Source: Dictyobacter aurantiacus | GTDB lineage: Bacteria > Chloroflexota > Ktedonobacteria > Ktedonobacterales > Ktedonobacteraceae | Direction: 5' to 3' | Assembly (NCBI RefSeq): GCF_003967515.1 | Contig: NZ_BIFQ01000002.1 | Span: 2,684,324 to 2,748,323, forward strand | Length of the DNA stretch: 64,000 nt | Shown here: positions 37,390 through 45,594 of the stretch, in pieces | How the letters are laid out: each line of letters opens with the position of its first letter | Position numbering within the stretch: position 1 is the stretch's first letter | The notes under the pieces: model-generated | What the model saw: only the letters and a program-made list of their open reading frames with translations | Database searches by the model: none | Told to the model about the DNA's origin: nothing | Translations under genes and position numbers: made by a program

Positions 37390-37992
37390 ATGTCTCACCA
37401 ACCTGAAAGAATGGGCGGTCGTCTGCCCCTGCTCAATCCAACGGCGATGTCGGAGGCACAAAAAGAGGTATATGATCGCCTCAATAAGACCATGATTCAA
37501 TGGGCCGACCGCGCTCAATTTCAGAGCAAGACCGATGATGGAAGACTGATTGGTCCGTTCAACCCGGGGCTGTACAGCCCTGGCATTGGCACGGCCTTTT
37601 TGGATTTACACGATGCTGAAGAGAAGTATACGTCGCTCAGCGAGCGAGTTCGCCAGGTGGTGATTCTTGCCGTCGGGGCTGTGTGGGAGTCGGACTACGA
37701 GTTGTACGCTCATGCAGCAGCGGCACGCCAGGCTGGTCTTTCTGAGGACGCCATCCGAACGCTTACGACTGGTGGGCTCCCGGATGATCTGAGTGAGCAG
37801 GAGAAGATCGCTCAACAGTACGCACGGAACCTTTCTGCTGAGCATCGTGTGAATGCGGCTCTGTACAGCGCTGCCGAGCAAGCTTTTGGCAAGCAAGGAG
37901 TCGTCGATCTCACGTATCTCGTCGGGATCTACCACATCACCTGTGCGCTGTTAAACGCCTTTGACATTCCTGCGCCTTCCGAACAGTTCTAA
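37390..37992 (+). CDS. Carboxymuconolactone decarboxylase family protein
   Basis: ATG 37390 follows GAGAGGAGAAGG. 200 residues: GGRLPLLNPTAMSEAQKEVY, FNPGLYSPGIGTAFLDLH, then the CMD helix with SERVRQVVILAVGAVWESDY and YELYAHAAAARQAGL, and LVGIYHITCALLNAF. It lacks the CxxC peroxidase site. It is a distant relative of the gene at 36717 and probably acts in the same pathway for aromatic or lactone intermediates. Confidence 0.82.
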   Translation: MSHQPERMGGRLPLLNPTAMSEAQKEVYDRLNKTMIQWADRAQFQSKTDDGRLIGPFNPGLYSPGIGTAFLDLHDAEEKYTSLSERVRQVVILAVGAVWESDYELYAHAAAARQAGLSEDAIRTLTTGGLPDDLSEQEKIAQQYARNLSAEHRVNAALYSAAEQAFGKQGVVDLTYLVGIYHITCALLNAFDIPAPSEQF

Positions 37993-38122
37993 ACGAAGTA
38001 TTCATAAGCGTGCCACGGGCTTGAGATGAGAGCCAGGATCCCATCAACCGGAGGCACTTCCAACCTTTCTAGTAGAGTAAAGTCTGTGCACAGGCTTTGG
38101 AACCATATTCAAGGAGAATATC

Positions 38123-39106
38123 ATGGTATCTGACACTATACCACAAGTGAAGCTGACCACGATCGCCGAGTTTCCCCAGGGATTCATGCTGGAGAACATC
38201 GCCGTACGGAGTGACAACTCGATGCTCGTCACCGTTCCGAGTCACCGTGAACTCTGGTTTATTCCTTCACCCGCTACGGCCATCCCGGTTGAACCCCTGA
38301 AACTGTCTACCTTTGCCACACTCCCAACCGGCATTGTCGAGACAGAGCCCGACGTCTTCTACATTTCGACGGGCAAGTTTTACAACACGGACGAAGCGTT
38401 TCTGGAGCGACTGGATCTGCGCGGCTGGACGCCCGGCATGGCGGTGCAGCTGGAGCAGGTGTTGCAATTCCCTAAGAACGTGCGTGGCCTCAATGGCAGT
38501 TGCCTCCTCGCGCCCAACGTCATTCTGCTGGCGGACTCGTTCGCCGGTCTGATCTGGAGAGTCGATCTGCCCAGCGATGGTGGAACTCCAGTCGCACGTG
38601 TCTGGTTGCAGCATGAGAGCATGGGATACTATCGGGGTCAGATGAAGCCTGAGCAGCCTGGCATCAACGGCATCCGCTACGCAGCGAAGTTGGGCTATAT
38701 CTACTACACGGCGACCGCCAAGAAGCTGTTCATGCGCGTGCGGGTCAACCCTGAGACGCTGGAGGCGATCGGCGAGCCGGAGCATGTTTCGGTGGGACGC
38801 ATGGCGGACGACTTCTGGATCGACGAAGAGGCCGGAGTTGCCTATCTGACCACGCACCGGGAAAACACTCTCGACCGCGTTTCGCTGGAGCCGTCCAAAA
38901 ACGACGCACGCATCATCATTGCAGGTGAGCCGTTCAATACAGAACTGGTGGGACCCACCAGCGGCGCGTGGGGTCGGCAGGTCGGTGAGACTGGCCACAT
39001 CGCCTATTTCGCCACCGATGGCGGCACCGTCTCGCCGCCGGCCGACGGAGTGCGCCGTTCGGCAAAGGTGCTGCGTATAGAGGTGCCGCAGGTTCTGCAG
39101 CAGTAA
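38123..39106 (+). CDS. SMP-30/gluconolactonase-like beta-propeller protein
   Basis: 327 residues with propeller-like repeats: GFMLENIAVRSDNSMLVTV, NVRGLNGSCLLAPNVILLAD, GINGIRYAAKLGYIYYTAT and MADDFWIDEEAGVAYLTTH. Spacing of the acidic metal-site residues fits the SMP-30 class, which opens lactones, but the catalytic residues cannot be proved from sequence alone. It has no signal peptide, so it is cytosolic. It is third in a same-strand run with the two CMD genes and before another hydrolase. Confidence 0.75.
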   Translation: MVSDTIPQVKLTTIAEFPQGFMLENIAVRSDNSMLVTVPSHRELWFIPSPATAIPVEPLKLSTFATLPTGIVETEPDVFYISTGKFYNTDEAFLERLDLRGWTPGMAVQLEQVLQFPKNVRGLNGSCLLAPNVILLADSFAGLIWRVDLPSDGGTPVARVWLQHESMGYYRGQMKPEQPGINGIRYAAKLGYIYYTATAKKLFMRVRVNPETLEAIGEPEHVSVGRMADDFWIDEEAGVAYLTTHRENTLDRVSLEPSKNDARIIIAGEPFNTELVGPTSGAWGRQVGETGHIAYFATDGGTVSPPADGVRRSAKVLRIEVPQVLQQ

Positions 39107-39168
39107 CGCCATGAGAAGTGTGCTACGACTCTAGTTGCCTGTCAACGTTGATGCGACAGGCAGGGGTG

Positions 39169-39241
39169 CAGGGGATGCAATCCCCTGACTGGGTTCCAGG
39201 GCTGTGCCCTGGCTCTTCTCCCCTCTCGCCCGCGTAGCGGG
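39169..39241. repeat. REP-like cluster of three short palindromes
   Basis: Three small hairpins in a row: CAGGGGAT-N3-ATCCCCTG, CCAGGGC-TGT-GCCCTGG and CCCGC-GTA-GCGGG. They lie in the 180-bp gap before the hydrolase at 39295. Confidence 0.55.
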
Positions 39242-39294
39242 TGCAACCTTTTCAATGGAGTCTGACAGACTACTAGATTCAATGGAGGAAATAG

Positions 39295-40089
39295 ATGATA
39301 CAAAAGAAACGGAGCGAATGTATCCGGGGAATCGACGTGACGCTTGAAGTTCTTGTCGACGGCAGTGGTCCCGCCCTGGTTGTGCTGCCATCCTATGGGC
39401 GTGGAAGTGGAGAGGACTTCGATGCCTTCGCACAGATGGTGAGCGCGGCTGGCTTCACCGTTCTGCGTCCGCAACCGCGCGGCATCGGAGGTTCACAGGG
39501 CACGATGAGTGGATTGACCGTGCACGACCTTGCCGCCGATATCGCGCTGGTGATTCGTTCGCTTGGGTCTGGTCAGGCGATCGTGCTGGGTCACGCGTTC
39601 GGCCAGGGGGTGGCGCGTATGCTGGCGGTGGATCATCCCTCCCTTGTCCGGGGCATCATTATGGCGGCCGCGCAATGTAGTTCGGTGTCGCCCGAGATCA
39701 GCAAAACGCCACACCAGGCGTGCGACCTTAATGCACCGGTCGAAGAGCGACTTGCCGCGCTCAAGAAAGGGTTCTTCGCGCCTGGTCATGACCCCGCTGT
39801 CTGGTTACAGGGCTGGTATCCCGAGACCATGCAGATGGAGGTACACTGTGCCAGCACAGTACCGCAGGCGGAGTACTGGTCTGCTGGATCGGCCCCGATA
39901 CTGGAGATCATTCCGGATTCCGATCCCTTCAAGCCGCGCGCGTACTGGGGAGAACTTCGCCAGCAACTGGGCGACCGGGTGACCACCGAAATTGTTACCG
40001 ACGCCAGCCATGCGCTTTTTCCCGAACAGCCGGAGCAGGTTGCCAATGTAGTCATTGCCTGGTGTCAACGGCTGCTCACTGATGGATAG
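39295..40089 (+). CDS. Alpha/beta hydrolase with Ala at the nucleophile position
   Basis: 264 residues with the full fold: LVVLPSYGRGSGEDFDAFA, RGIGGSQG, elbow VLGHAFGQGVARMLA, and His in TDASHALFPEQPEQV. In place of the usual GHSxG the elbow reads G-H-A-F-G, so the nucleophilic Ser is Ala. It is either a non-hydrolytic relative (lyase, binding protein) or uses another residue. It ends the 36717-40089 catabolic run. Confidence 0.82.
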   Translation: MIQKKRSECIRGIDVTLEVLVDGSGPALVVLPSYGRGSGEDFDAFAQMVSAAGFTVLRPQPRGIGGSQGTMSGLTVHDLAADIALVIRSLGSGQAIVLGHAFGQGVARMLAVDHPSLVRGIIMAAAQCSSVSPEISKTPHQACDLNAPVEERLAALKKGFFAPGHDPAVWLQGWYPETMQMEVHCASTVPQAEYWSAGSAPILEIIPDSDPFKPRAYWGELRQQLGDRVTTEIVTDASHALFPEQPEQVANVVIAWCQRLLTDG

Positions 40090-40273
40090 TAGGCGAAAGC
40101 AGGCGATCGGACCCCTGCTGTATCATAGAACGCAGCACACCCTCACAGTCGTTTCACATTCGACTGCAGGATTTGACGTTTAAACTAATGCAGACAAAAG
40201 GCCCCCAACCTTGCGGCGGGCGGCCTGATCAAGTAAAGTTTCGATAGTAAAACAAAGACGGAGCTTTACTTGT

Positions 40274-40562
40274 ATGAACCTTAGCACATTGAGGCGCTTT
40301 CGTCACGAGATCTATGACTGTTGTGAGCGAGCCAAAGATGCGCTCTTTACGACCATGGATGCCCTGATCGCCCAAACTCAGGCTCGTTCGTTGTCCGAAT
40401 TGTCGCAATATCCTCGCTTTGAGCGGCGCTGGTCGAGTGTCTACGAAGCCTTTGAAGATGGGCGCATTGACCGCAAGCGGTTGCAGGAGGTCTTTGTGCG
40501 CTATCTGCCGGCGCCGCGGCAGGGAAATCGGTTCTGGATTGGCATTGTAAACGCGAAAAATA
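40274..40562 (+). pseudogene. Transposase N-terminal fragment
   Basis: NLSTLRRFRHEIYDCCERAK, FERRWSSVYEAFEDGRIDRK and VFVRYLPAPRQGNRFWIGI match the N-terminus of a DDE transposase family frequent in large-genome Chloroflexota and cyanobacteria (IS701-like). The frame is lost exactly where repeat copy B begins (40563), so the DDE core is gone. An inverted repeat AAGTAAAG/CTTTACTT flanks the start region. Confidence 0.6.
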
Positions 40563-40788
40563 CATGATCACTTTTTTTGTGGTGGCCTGGGGAGAAAGAG
40601 GGAGGGGCGAAAAGGGAGGGAAAACGCGTGGGGAGAGGACAGGGGCCGATGGAGGGAGGAGAAGGAGCGCTCAAAAAGCGAAGAAAAAAGCCGGCCAAAT
40701 ACATATGGAATTGACTGTGCCAGCCTCCTTGTGTCATTCTTTGATCGATAGATGAGATGAAATTGTGAACACTACGTGAGAGTGGAAA

Positions 40789-40832
40789 AACAGCGAGCAG
40801 GTCTGGTGAACGTGCCAGACCTGCTCGCTGTT
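40789..40832. terminator. 18-bp bidirectional terminator of cassette copy B
   Basis: Arms 40789-40806 and 40815-40832 are perfectly complementary, with T-runs on both strands. Downstream of the minus-strand small gene. Confidence 0.75.
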
Positions 40833-40850
40833 TTTCGTTGTTGGAGGCTG

Positions 40851-41168
40851 TTATGGCTCCAATGGTGTGCGCAGGAGGGCAGCCAACTGAGCGGTGTGGA
40901 TGGTGGCACCAGGGAAAGACGTGAGCAGGTGGGCGACGATGTGCTGGAGATCGGTGTCGACGTGATCGGGGCGAGGCAAAGGCATAGCCTGCAGGCGTGT
41001 CCAGATGGCATCAGTGGAGGCGTCGTGCAGGCCGAGCAGGGCGCGTTGCTGAGCGAGCGAGAGGCCAGTGCGCTGACGATAGAGATGGAGGGCAGAGCCG
41101 AGAAAGCCAGGGGCGCTGGCGGCGAAGGTATACCAGGTTGTGAGGATGGAGGTGTCGTCGGTTATCAT
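40851..41168 (-). CDS. Small cassette protein, paralogue of 21692 gene
   Basis: ATG 41168 is preceded by GAAAGGACC, matching the arrangement of copy A. 105 residues: TDDTSILTTWYTFAASAPGF, RQRTGLSLAQQRALLGLHDA, WTRLQAMPLPRPDHVDT and HLLTSFPGATIHTAQLAALL. Differences from copy A are mostly conservative, so the protein is under selection. Possible small DNA-binding protein; family not recognised. Confidence 0.6.
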   Translation of the reverse strand: MITDDTSILTTWYTFAASAPGFLGSALHLYRQRTGLSLAQQRALLGLHDASTDAIWTRLQAMPLPRPDHVDTDLQHIVAHLLTSFPGATIHTAQLAALLRTPLEP

Positions 41169-41332
41169 GATGGTCCTTTCGGTGTAACCGGAGTCTGTAA
41201 AATATTTGACAGACCCTGTCGAGCATCTATGGTGGGTGTACATCATCTGTAGCATGCAATGAGAGTCTGACTGGATTGCTACTTTCCTTCTCTCACCGAA
41301 AATTAACTTGCCCTGAGTGAATACTCTTCCTT

Positions 41333-41362
41333 TTGCTACACCTTATACACGCATGATATACT
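41333..41362 (+). promoter_or_regulatory. Sigma-70-type promoter for P450 gene
   Basis: TTGCTA (41333-41338), 18-bp spacer, TATACT (41357-41362), 47 bp before the P450 start. Confidence 0.55.
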
Positions 41363-41408
41363 GATGAGATCCCAGATGAACTCATGATAGGTAGAAGAGG
41401 CAATAGAA

Positions 41409-42614
41409 ATGTTTGACCGTGCTTTCATTGCGAACCCCTACCCGCAGTATTATGAATGGCTGAAACATGGGCGTGTGGTCTGGTCGCCGGATTTCTTTGG
41501 TGGGGCATGGGTGCTGCCTCATTACAAAGATAATACTGAACTCCTGCGTGATAGTGAGCGATTGACCACGGAGAAGGCCGGTGGCCTGGTTGCGCAGTTT
41601 CCGCCTGAGTATCATGCTGAACTACGTAGCCTGGATGAATACCTGGCCCGTTGGTTAGCCTTCATTGATCCTCCGAAGCACTTGCGTATTCGCCGCCTCT
41701 TGCAAAAGGGCTTCACTTCCGAAGTGCTCAATAGTTTTCGGCCTCGTGTACAGGAAATTGTCGATAATCTACTCGCTCAGGGTATGGTTGAGGGACGGCT
41801 CGACATGATGAGCGATTTCGCCTATTTACTGCCAGTGCGGGTTGTCTGTGCCATGTTGGGTATACCAGACAAAGATCACATGCTGTTTGTGCGTTGGATG
41901 GACGAACTTGCCATGTTTTTGGGTAACGCTTCATCGACAGTGGAGGCGGCGCGGCATGCCAAAGATGCTCTTGAGAAACTGACCACTTATTTTCGTGAGC
42001 TACTGCCAGAGAGACGTAGACACGCGGGCCGGGATTTGATTTCTCTTCTGGTGGCGGCTGAGGAAGAGGGTGATGTGCTAAGCGAGGATGAGTTGTATGC
42101 CCAGTGCGTCTTCTTTCTGTTCGCGGGACATGAAACAACCAGTAATTTGATTGGCAATGGCATGCTCTGTTTATTCCGCCATCCCGATCAACTGGCACTT
42201 TTGCGTGGCCAACCCTCGCTGGTGGTGGGTTTTATTGAAGAAACGCTGCGCTATGAGAGCCCTATGCAGTATACCTTCCGTATGGCCCGACGCGATTTTG
42301 ATCTGTTCGGTCAATCTGTCAAGAAGGGACAGGTGCTCGTGTTTCTATTTGGCGCAGCTAATCGTGATCCTGATGTTTTTGAAGCGTCGAATATGTTTGA
42401 TATTACGCGCAAGAAAAATGCACATCTAACCTTCGGTTACGGCTTACATCATTGTATTGGTGCCGCAACCGCACGCCTGGAGGCCGATATTGCATTCTCT
42501 ACGCTGCTTCTGCGCACGCACAATATGCAATTGCTGATCGATGAGCCACAATGGCGTGACGTTTTCCGATTTCGCGGCTTACGGTCCTTACCTGTACAAT
42601 TTGAAGTGAAATGA
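41409..42614 (+). CDS. Cytochrome P450
   Basis: 401 residues, normal for a soluble bacterial P450. Oxygen-binding I-helix motif FAGHETTSN, ExxR in EETLRYESP, and haem-Cys loop FGYGLHHCIGAATARLEA. No ferredoxin or reductase gene is adjacent. It needs an external redox partner and hydroxylates or epoxidises an unknown substrate. It is the first gene of a two-gene operon with an alpha/beta hydrolase 18 bp downstream. Confidence 0.95.
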   Translation: MFDRAFIANPYPQYYEWLKHGRVVWSPDFFGGAWVLPHYKDNTELLRDSERLTTEKAGGLVAQFPPEYHAELRSLDEYLARWLAFIDPPKHLRIRRLLQKGFTSEVLNSFRPRVQEIVDNLLAQGMVEGRLDMMSDFAYLLPVRVVCAMLGIPDKDHMLFVRWMDELAMFLGNASSTVEAARHAKDALEKLTTYFRELLPERRRHAGRDLISLLVAAEEEGDVLSEDELYAQCVFFLFAGHETTSNLIGNGMLCLFRHPDQLALLRGQPSLVVGFIEETLRYESPMQYTFRMARRDFDLFGQSVKKGQVLVFLFGAANRDPDVFEASNMFDITRKKNAHLTFGYGLHHCIGAATARLEADIAFSTLLLRTHNMQLLIDEPQWRDVFRFRGLRSLPVQFEVK

Positions 42615-42632
42615 GAAGAAAGGTTGGCAACG

Positions 42633-43421
42633 ATGGCATACATAACCACCAATGACAGTATACAGCTACATTATACCCTCAAGGGCTCGGGAACGAAAAC
42701 GCTCGTACTGGTTCACGGTTGGCAGGTGAGTAGTGCTGTTTGGAATTTAGTGGCTGATGAGCTAAGCAGGAAATATCAGCTCATTATCGTTGATTTACGT
42801 GGTGCTGGTGCATCGAATGCTGCTCCTGGCCCCTATACGGTTGAACAGCATAGCGAAGACCTCTTTAACCTGGTGCAAAGCCTTGAGTTAAAGAATTTTG
42901 TGCTGGTAGGTCACTCGATGGGGGGAGCAATCGCCCAACGCTTTGCCGCAGACCACTGCGAATTGCTGGCGGGATTGATTGTGATTGCGTCCGTTCCCGC
43001 CAGTGGACTGGAACTCCCTGCTGATTTTCAAGCTTTTTTCCGCAGTGCGGCAGGCAATCGTAGTCAGACCGAGGCTCTATGGAAGGTCTTTATTGCGAAT
43101 CCTCTGGCAGCAGAAACGTTTACGATGTTGCTTGACTCAAGCATGACCGTCAAACCGGAAGCTTGCCTGGAGAGTTTTGACTCCTGGCGACAACTGAATT
43201 TCGCGGATGAAGTAAAGCGTATTATGACACCAACATTGGTAATCGCGCCTGAGGCTGATAATCCTATGACACCGGACTTCTTACGCGAGAAGATCGTGGC
43301 GCTGATTCCCAATAGTCGCTTAACGGTTATTGAGAAAACTTCTCATTATGCTCAGTTAGAGCAACCACAAGAGCTCGTGAAGTTGATTACGCACTTTGTG
43401 GATGAGCTTTGTAGTTTGTAA
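42633..43421 (+). CDS. Alpha/beta hydrolase downstream of P450
   Basis: ATG 42633 (AGAAAGG upstream) rather than TTG 42624. 262 residues: oxyanion VLVHGWQVSSAVWN, nucleophile Ser in GHSMGGAIAQRFA, acid in VIAPEADNP, His in EKTSHYAQLEQP. All triad residues are present. The tight coupling to a P450 suggests they act in sequence on one substrate, for example oxidation then hydrolysis. Confidence 0.9.
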   Translation: MAYITTNDSIQLHYTLKGSGTKTLVLVHGWQVSSAVWNLVADELSRKYQLIIVDLRGAGASNAAPGPYTVEQHSEDLFNLVQSLELKNFVLVGHSMGGAIAQRFAADHCELLAGLIVIASVPASGLELPADFQAFFRSAAGNRSQTEALWKVFIANPLAAETFTMLLDSSMTVKPEACLESFDSWRQLNFADEVKRIMTPTLVIAPEADNPMTPDFLREKIVALIPNSRLTVIEKTSHYAQLEQPQELVKLITHFVDELCSL

Positions 43422-43821
43422 GCTAAAAGCGGCTCATCCTTTTCCTGCTGGAGATCGACGCTGTAAAGGGAGTGATAGCAGGGGACCGAGCGTGTGTTCC
43501 CCGCGTGGTGGATGCTCACCGACTGTGACGGCCAGGTGGCAGATACATCACCGGAGCCTGGCGCGCATTGTGAAGAGCGATCGCTTGCCACAACTGGAGA
43601 TTGTCGTTGTCTGTCTATCTGTCTCCCTGGTCGTTGTGTGTTTTGGTTGCCAACTCGCGGCAGTGGTGTAACCGTTGTCTAGAACTTAGACAAATGCAGA
43701 CAAGTCACATTTGCTGTCTAGTTCCTGCTTCATCCAGGGAAGTTTCACTTGATATTGCTACCAAGCCAGAGCTGCCCTGTCCACAGGCATACAATCCCGT
43801 GCAACTCACGGTACTCCATGC
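43422..43821. other. Intergenic region including the right end of a TnpB element
   Basis: No gene is supported. An imperfect inverted repeat (GAACTTAGACA...AATG with CATTTGC...TGTCTAGTTC) spans 43681-43733. A small hairpin CCGTG-CAACT-CACGG lies just downstream of the tnpB stop, where IS200/IS605 right ends and omegaRNA scaffolds normally lie. Confidence 0.4.
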
Positions 43822-44217
43822 TCAAGCTAGGTTTGCCAGATTATAGGCAGCGTTGAGATCGCGATCAATGACGAACCCACACTCATGGCAGATAAAGATA
43901 CGCTCACTCAAATCTATTTCTTCTCGAACAGCCTTACAACGTGAACACGTTTTGCTCGTGGGTTCCCATCGAGAAATAACCTTCACCTGAATACCTGATT
44001 GTTGCGCTTTATAATCCATTTGGCGCCGAAATTCAAAAAAGCCAACATCGGTAATGGCTCGTGAGAGATGTCTGTTCTTGAGCATCCCTGACACATTCAA
44101 ATCTTCTAATACGATCACCGCAGGACGCTCGTTTGGTGACTTGGTTTTCATCACCAATTGAGCGGTTGCTTTGTGAAGTGCATCTTTACGAATATTAGCA
44201 ATATGGGCATGCAGGCG
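43822..44217 (-). pseudogene. TnpB (IS200/IS605) C-terminal remnant
   Basis: About 132 residues of the C-terminal half: AVIVLEDLNVSGMLKNRHLS (RuvC-II Glu in LEDLN), the zinc ribbon TCSRCKAVREE/ICHECGFVIDRD, and the final RuvC Asp in DRDLNAAYNLA. The N-terminus ends abruptly at the IS6-type element (44218), and no upstream part is found beyond that element. It cannot be an active nuclease. Confidence 0.85.
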
Positions 44218-45050
44218 GGATGTGTTGCAAAAATAAAACTCGTCAGATATGATGGATGAAAAGATGAGAAGAGAAGTGTGATGACAACGCAAGCCCCGTT
44301 CAAATGGCGTCATTTTGAAGCCGAGATCATTTTGCTGTGCGTTCGCTGGTATCTGCGCTACCCATTGAGTTATCGAGATCTGGAGGAAATCATGCAAGAG
44401 CGGGGTCTGCGCGTCGATCATACGACGATTTACCGTTGGGTACAGCGCTACGCGCCAGAGTTGGAGAAACGCTGTCGCCCTCATCTCAAAAGGACGACCG
44501 ACTCGTGGCGCGTCGATGAAACCTACCTGAAGGTCAAGGGAGTATGGATGTACCTATATCGAGCAGTGGATTCGCAGGGGAACACGCTGGAGTTCTTGCT
44601 CAGTCCCACCTGCGACGCTGAAGCAGCCAAACGCTTTTTCTACAAAACACTTGCCTCCTCTCACACGGTCTCCCCTCGTGCGATCACTGTGGACAAGAAC
44701 GCTGCGTATCCCAAAGCCTTCCATGAGATGCAAGCAACTGGTGCTGTTACTGCGCCTTGTGAATTGCGGCAGCGCAAGTATCTCAACAATCTGGTCGAAC
44801 AAGATCATCGTTTCATCAAACGCCTCGTCAAACCTGGGATGTTTTTTTGGTCTTTTGAGACCGCATGGAACACGTTACAGGGATACGAAGTGATGAATAT
44901 GATCAGGAAAGGCCAGGTGCAAAAAGTGGACAAAGGCGATAGCCTCAGTCAAGCAGAGTTCATCGCGAGATTGTTTGGAGTGGCAGTCTACACTCAACAG
45001 AACGGGACAGTTTCGCACGCCTCCTTTGTCTCATTTCTTGCAACACAACC
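44218..45050 (+). mobile_element. IS6-family insertion sequence
   Basis: Terminal repeats GGATGTGTTGCAA (44218-44230) and TTGCAACACAACC (45038-45050) bracket the transposase. About 833 bp. The 8-bp flanks differ (TGCAGGCG vs TGATAGCT), so no target duplication is visible. It cuts tnpB. Confidence 0.75.
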
Positions 45051-45081
45051 TGATAGCTTACGTAGCGCTACCCCGTATTAG
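44281..45081 (+). CDS. IS6-family transposase
   Basis: ATG 44281 is preceded by GAGAAGTG. 266 residues, complete: HTH region SYRDLEEIMQERGLRVDHTT, DDE residues in WRVDETYLKVKG, TVDKNAAYPKA and VEQDHRFIKRLVKPGM. The reading frame runs 31 bp past the inverted repeat at 45050, so the last residues come from flanking DNA. Confidence 0.88.
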   Translation: MTTQAPFKWRHFEAEIILLCVRWYLRYPLSYRDLEEIMQERGLRVDHTTIYRWVQRYAPELEKRCRPHLKRTTDSWRVDETYLKVKGVWMYLYRAVDSQGNTLEFLLSPTCDAEAAKRFFYKTLASSHTVSPRAITVDKNAAYPKAFHEMQATGAVTAPCELRQRKYLNNLVEQDHRFIKRLVKPGMFFWSFETAWNTLQGYEVMNMIRKGQVQKVDKGDSLSQAEFIARLFGVAVYTQQNGTVSHASFVSFLATQPDSLRSATPY

Positions 45082-45176
45082 GCATATAACTGTTGAGTTT
45101 TTTATATGTATAAATTCTCCTTTTATGAGAAAAAATTAAAATAAGATTAGAATGATTAATAATTTTCTATCTGAGG

Positions 45177-45206
45177 TTGACTTTTCTATCCATGCTTGTT
45201 TATACT
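45177..45206 (+). promoter_or_regulatory. Sigma-70-type promoter for the RHS gene
   Basis: TTGACT (45177-45182), 18-bp spacer, TATACT (45201-45206) in an AT-rich tract. This implies a leader of about 380 nt before the RHS start, in which I see no gene. Confidence 0.6.
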
Positions 45207-45594
45207 ACATAGTGTAGGTAATGCATCTAGTGGTAAAAAAACACCAGTTGTTTTTCTCTCTCAATACAATGTTTTAGTCGCATATTTTTTATTTTTTGAT
45301 TTGAATGTTTCCTGAGAGGTTTATTTTTATACCTGGTCATGTAAGAGAGGATAGCGTGCCATTCACCTCTTTTATATACTACCTCTGGCCCATTCTCATC
45401 AATAGTTAAGGAGCATGACGCCCTTTCCCCCGGCCATGTAAGGATGCACTGGCTTGCTTTTGCTGTGTTTCGAAGCCACAACGGTGAACCCGCACATGCA
45501 TTGTCATGTTTTCTTTGCTGTGCTTCGTTTTCACATATCATCGACATTTGTCTCTATATTTATGTACGCGCTTCTGCCGTACAGGAGGGTTTGT

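Larger units (their letters stand above)
40563..41171 (-). repeat. Dispersed ~610-bp cassette, copy B
   Basis: Counterpart of 21400-22012. The left edge ATGATCAC abuts the broken transposase. The right edge ends at the start of the small gene (CATGATGGTCCTTTCGG). Conserved blocks are a purine-rich tract, CATATGGAATTGAC, TCTTTGATCGATAGATGAG, the terminator and the gene. Confidence 0.6.

Noticed and set aside
45227..45547. Minus-strand frame of 106 codons upstream of the RHS gene
   Set aside because: No ribosome-binding site and no family resemblance. It runs across the RHS promoter and leader.
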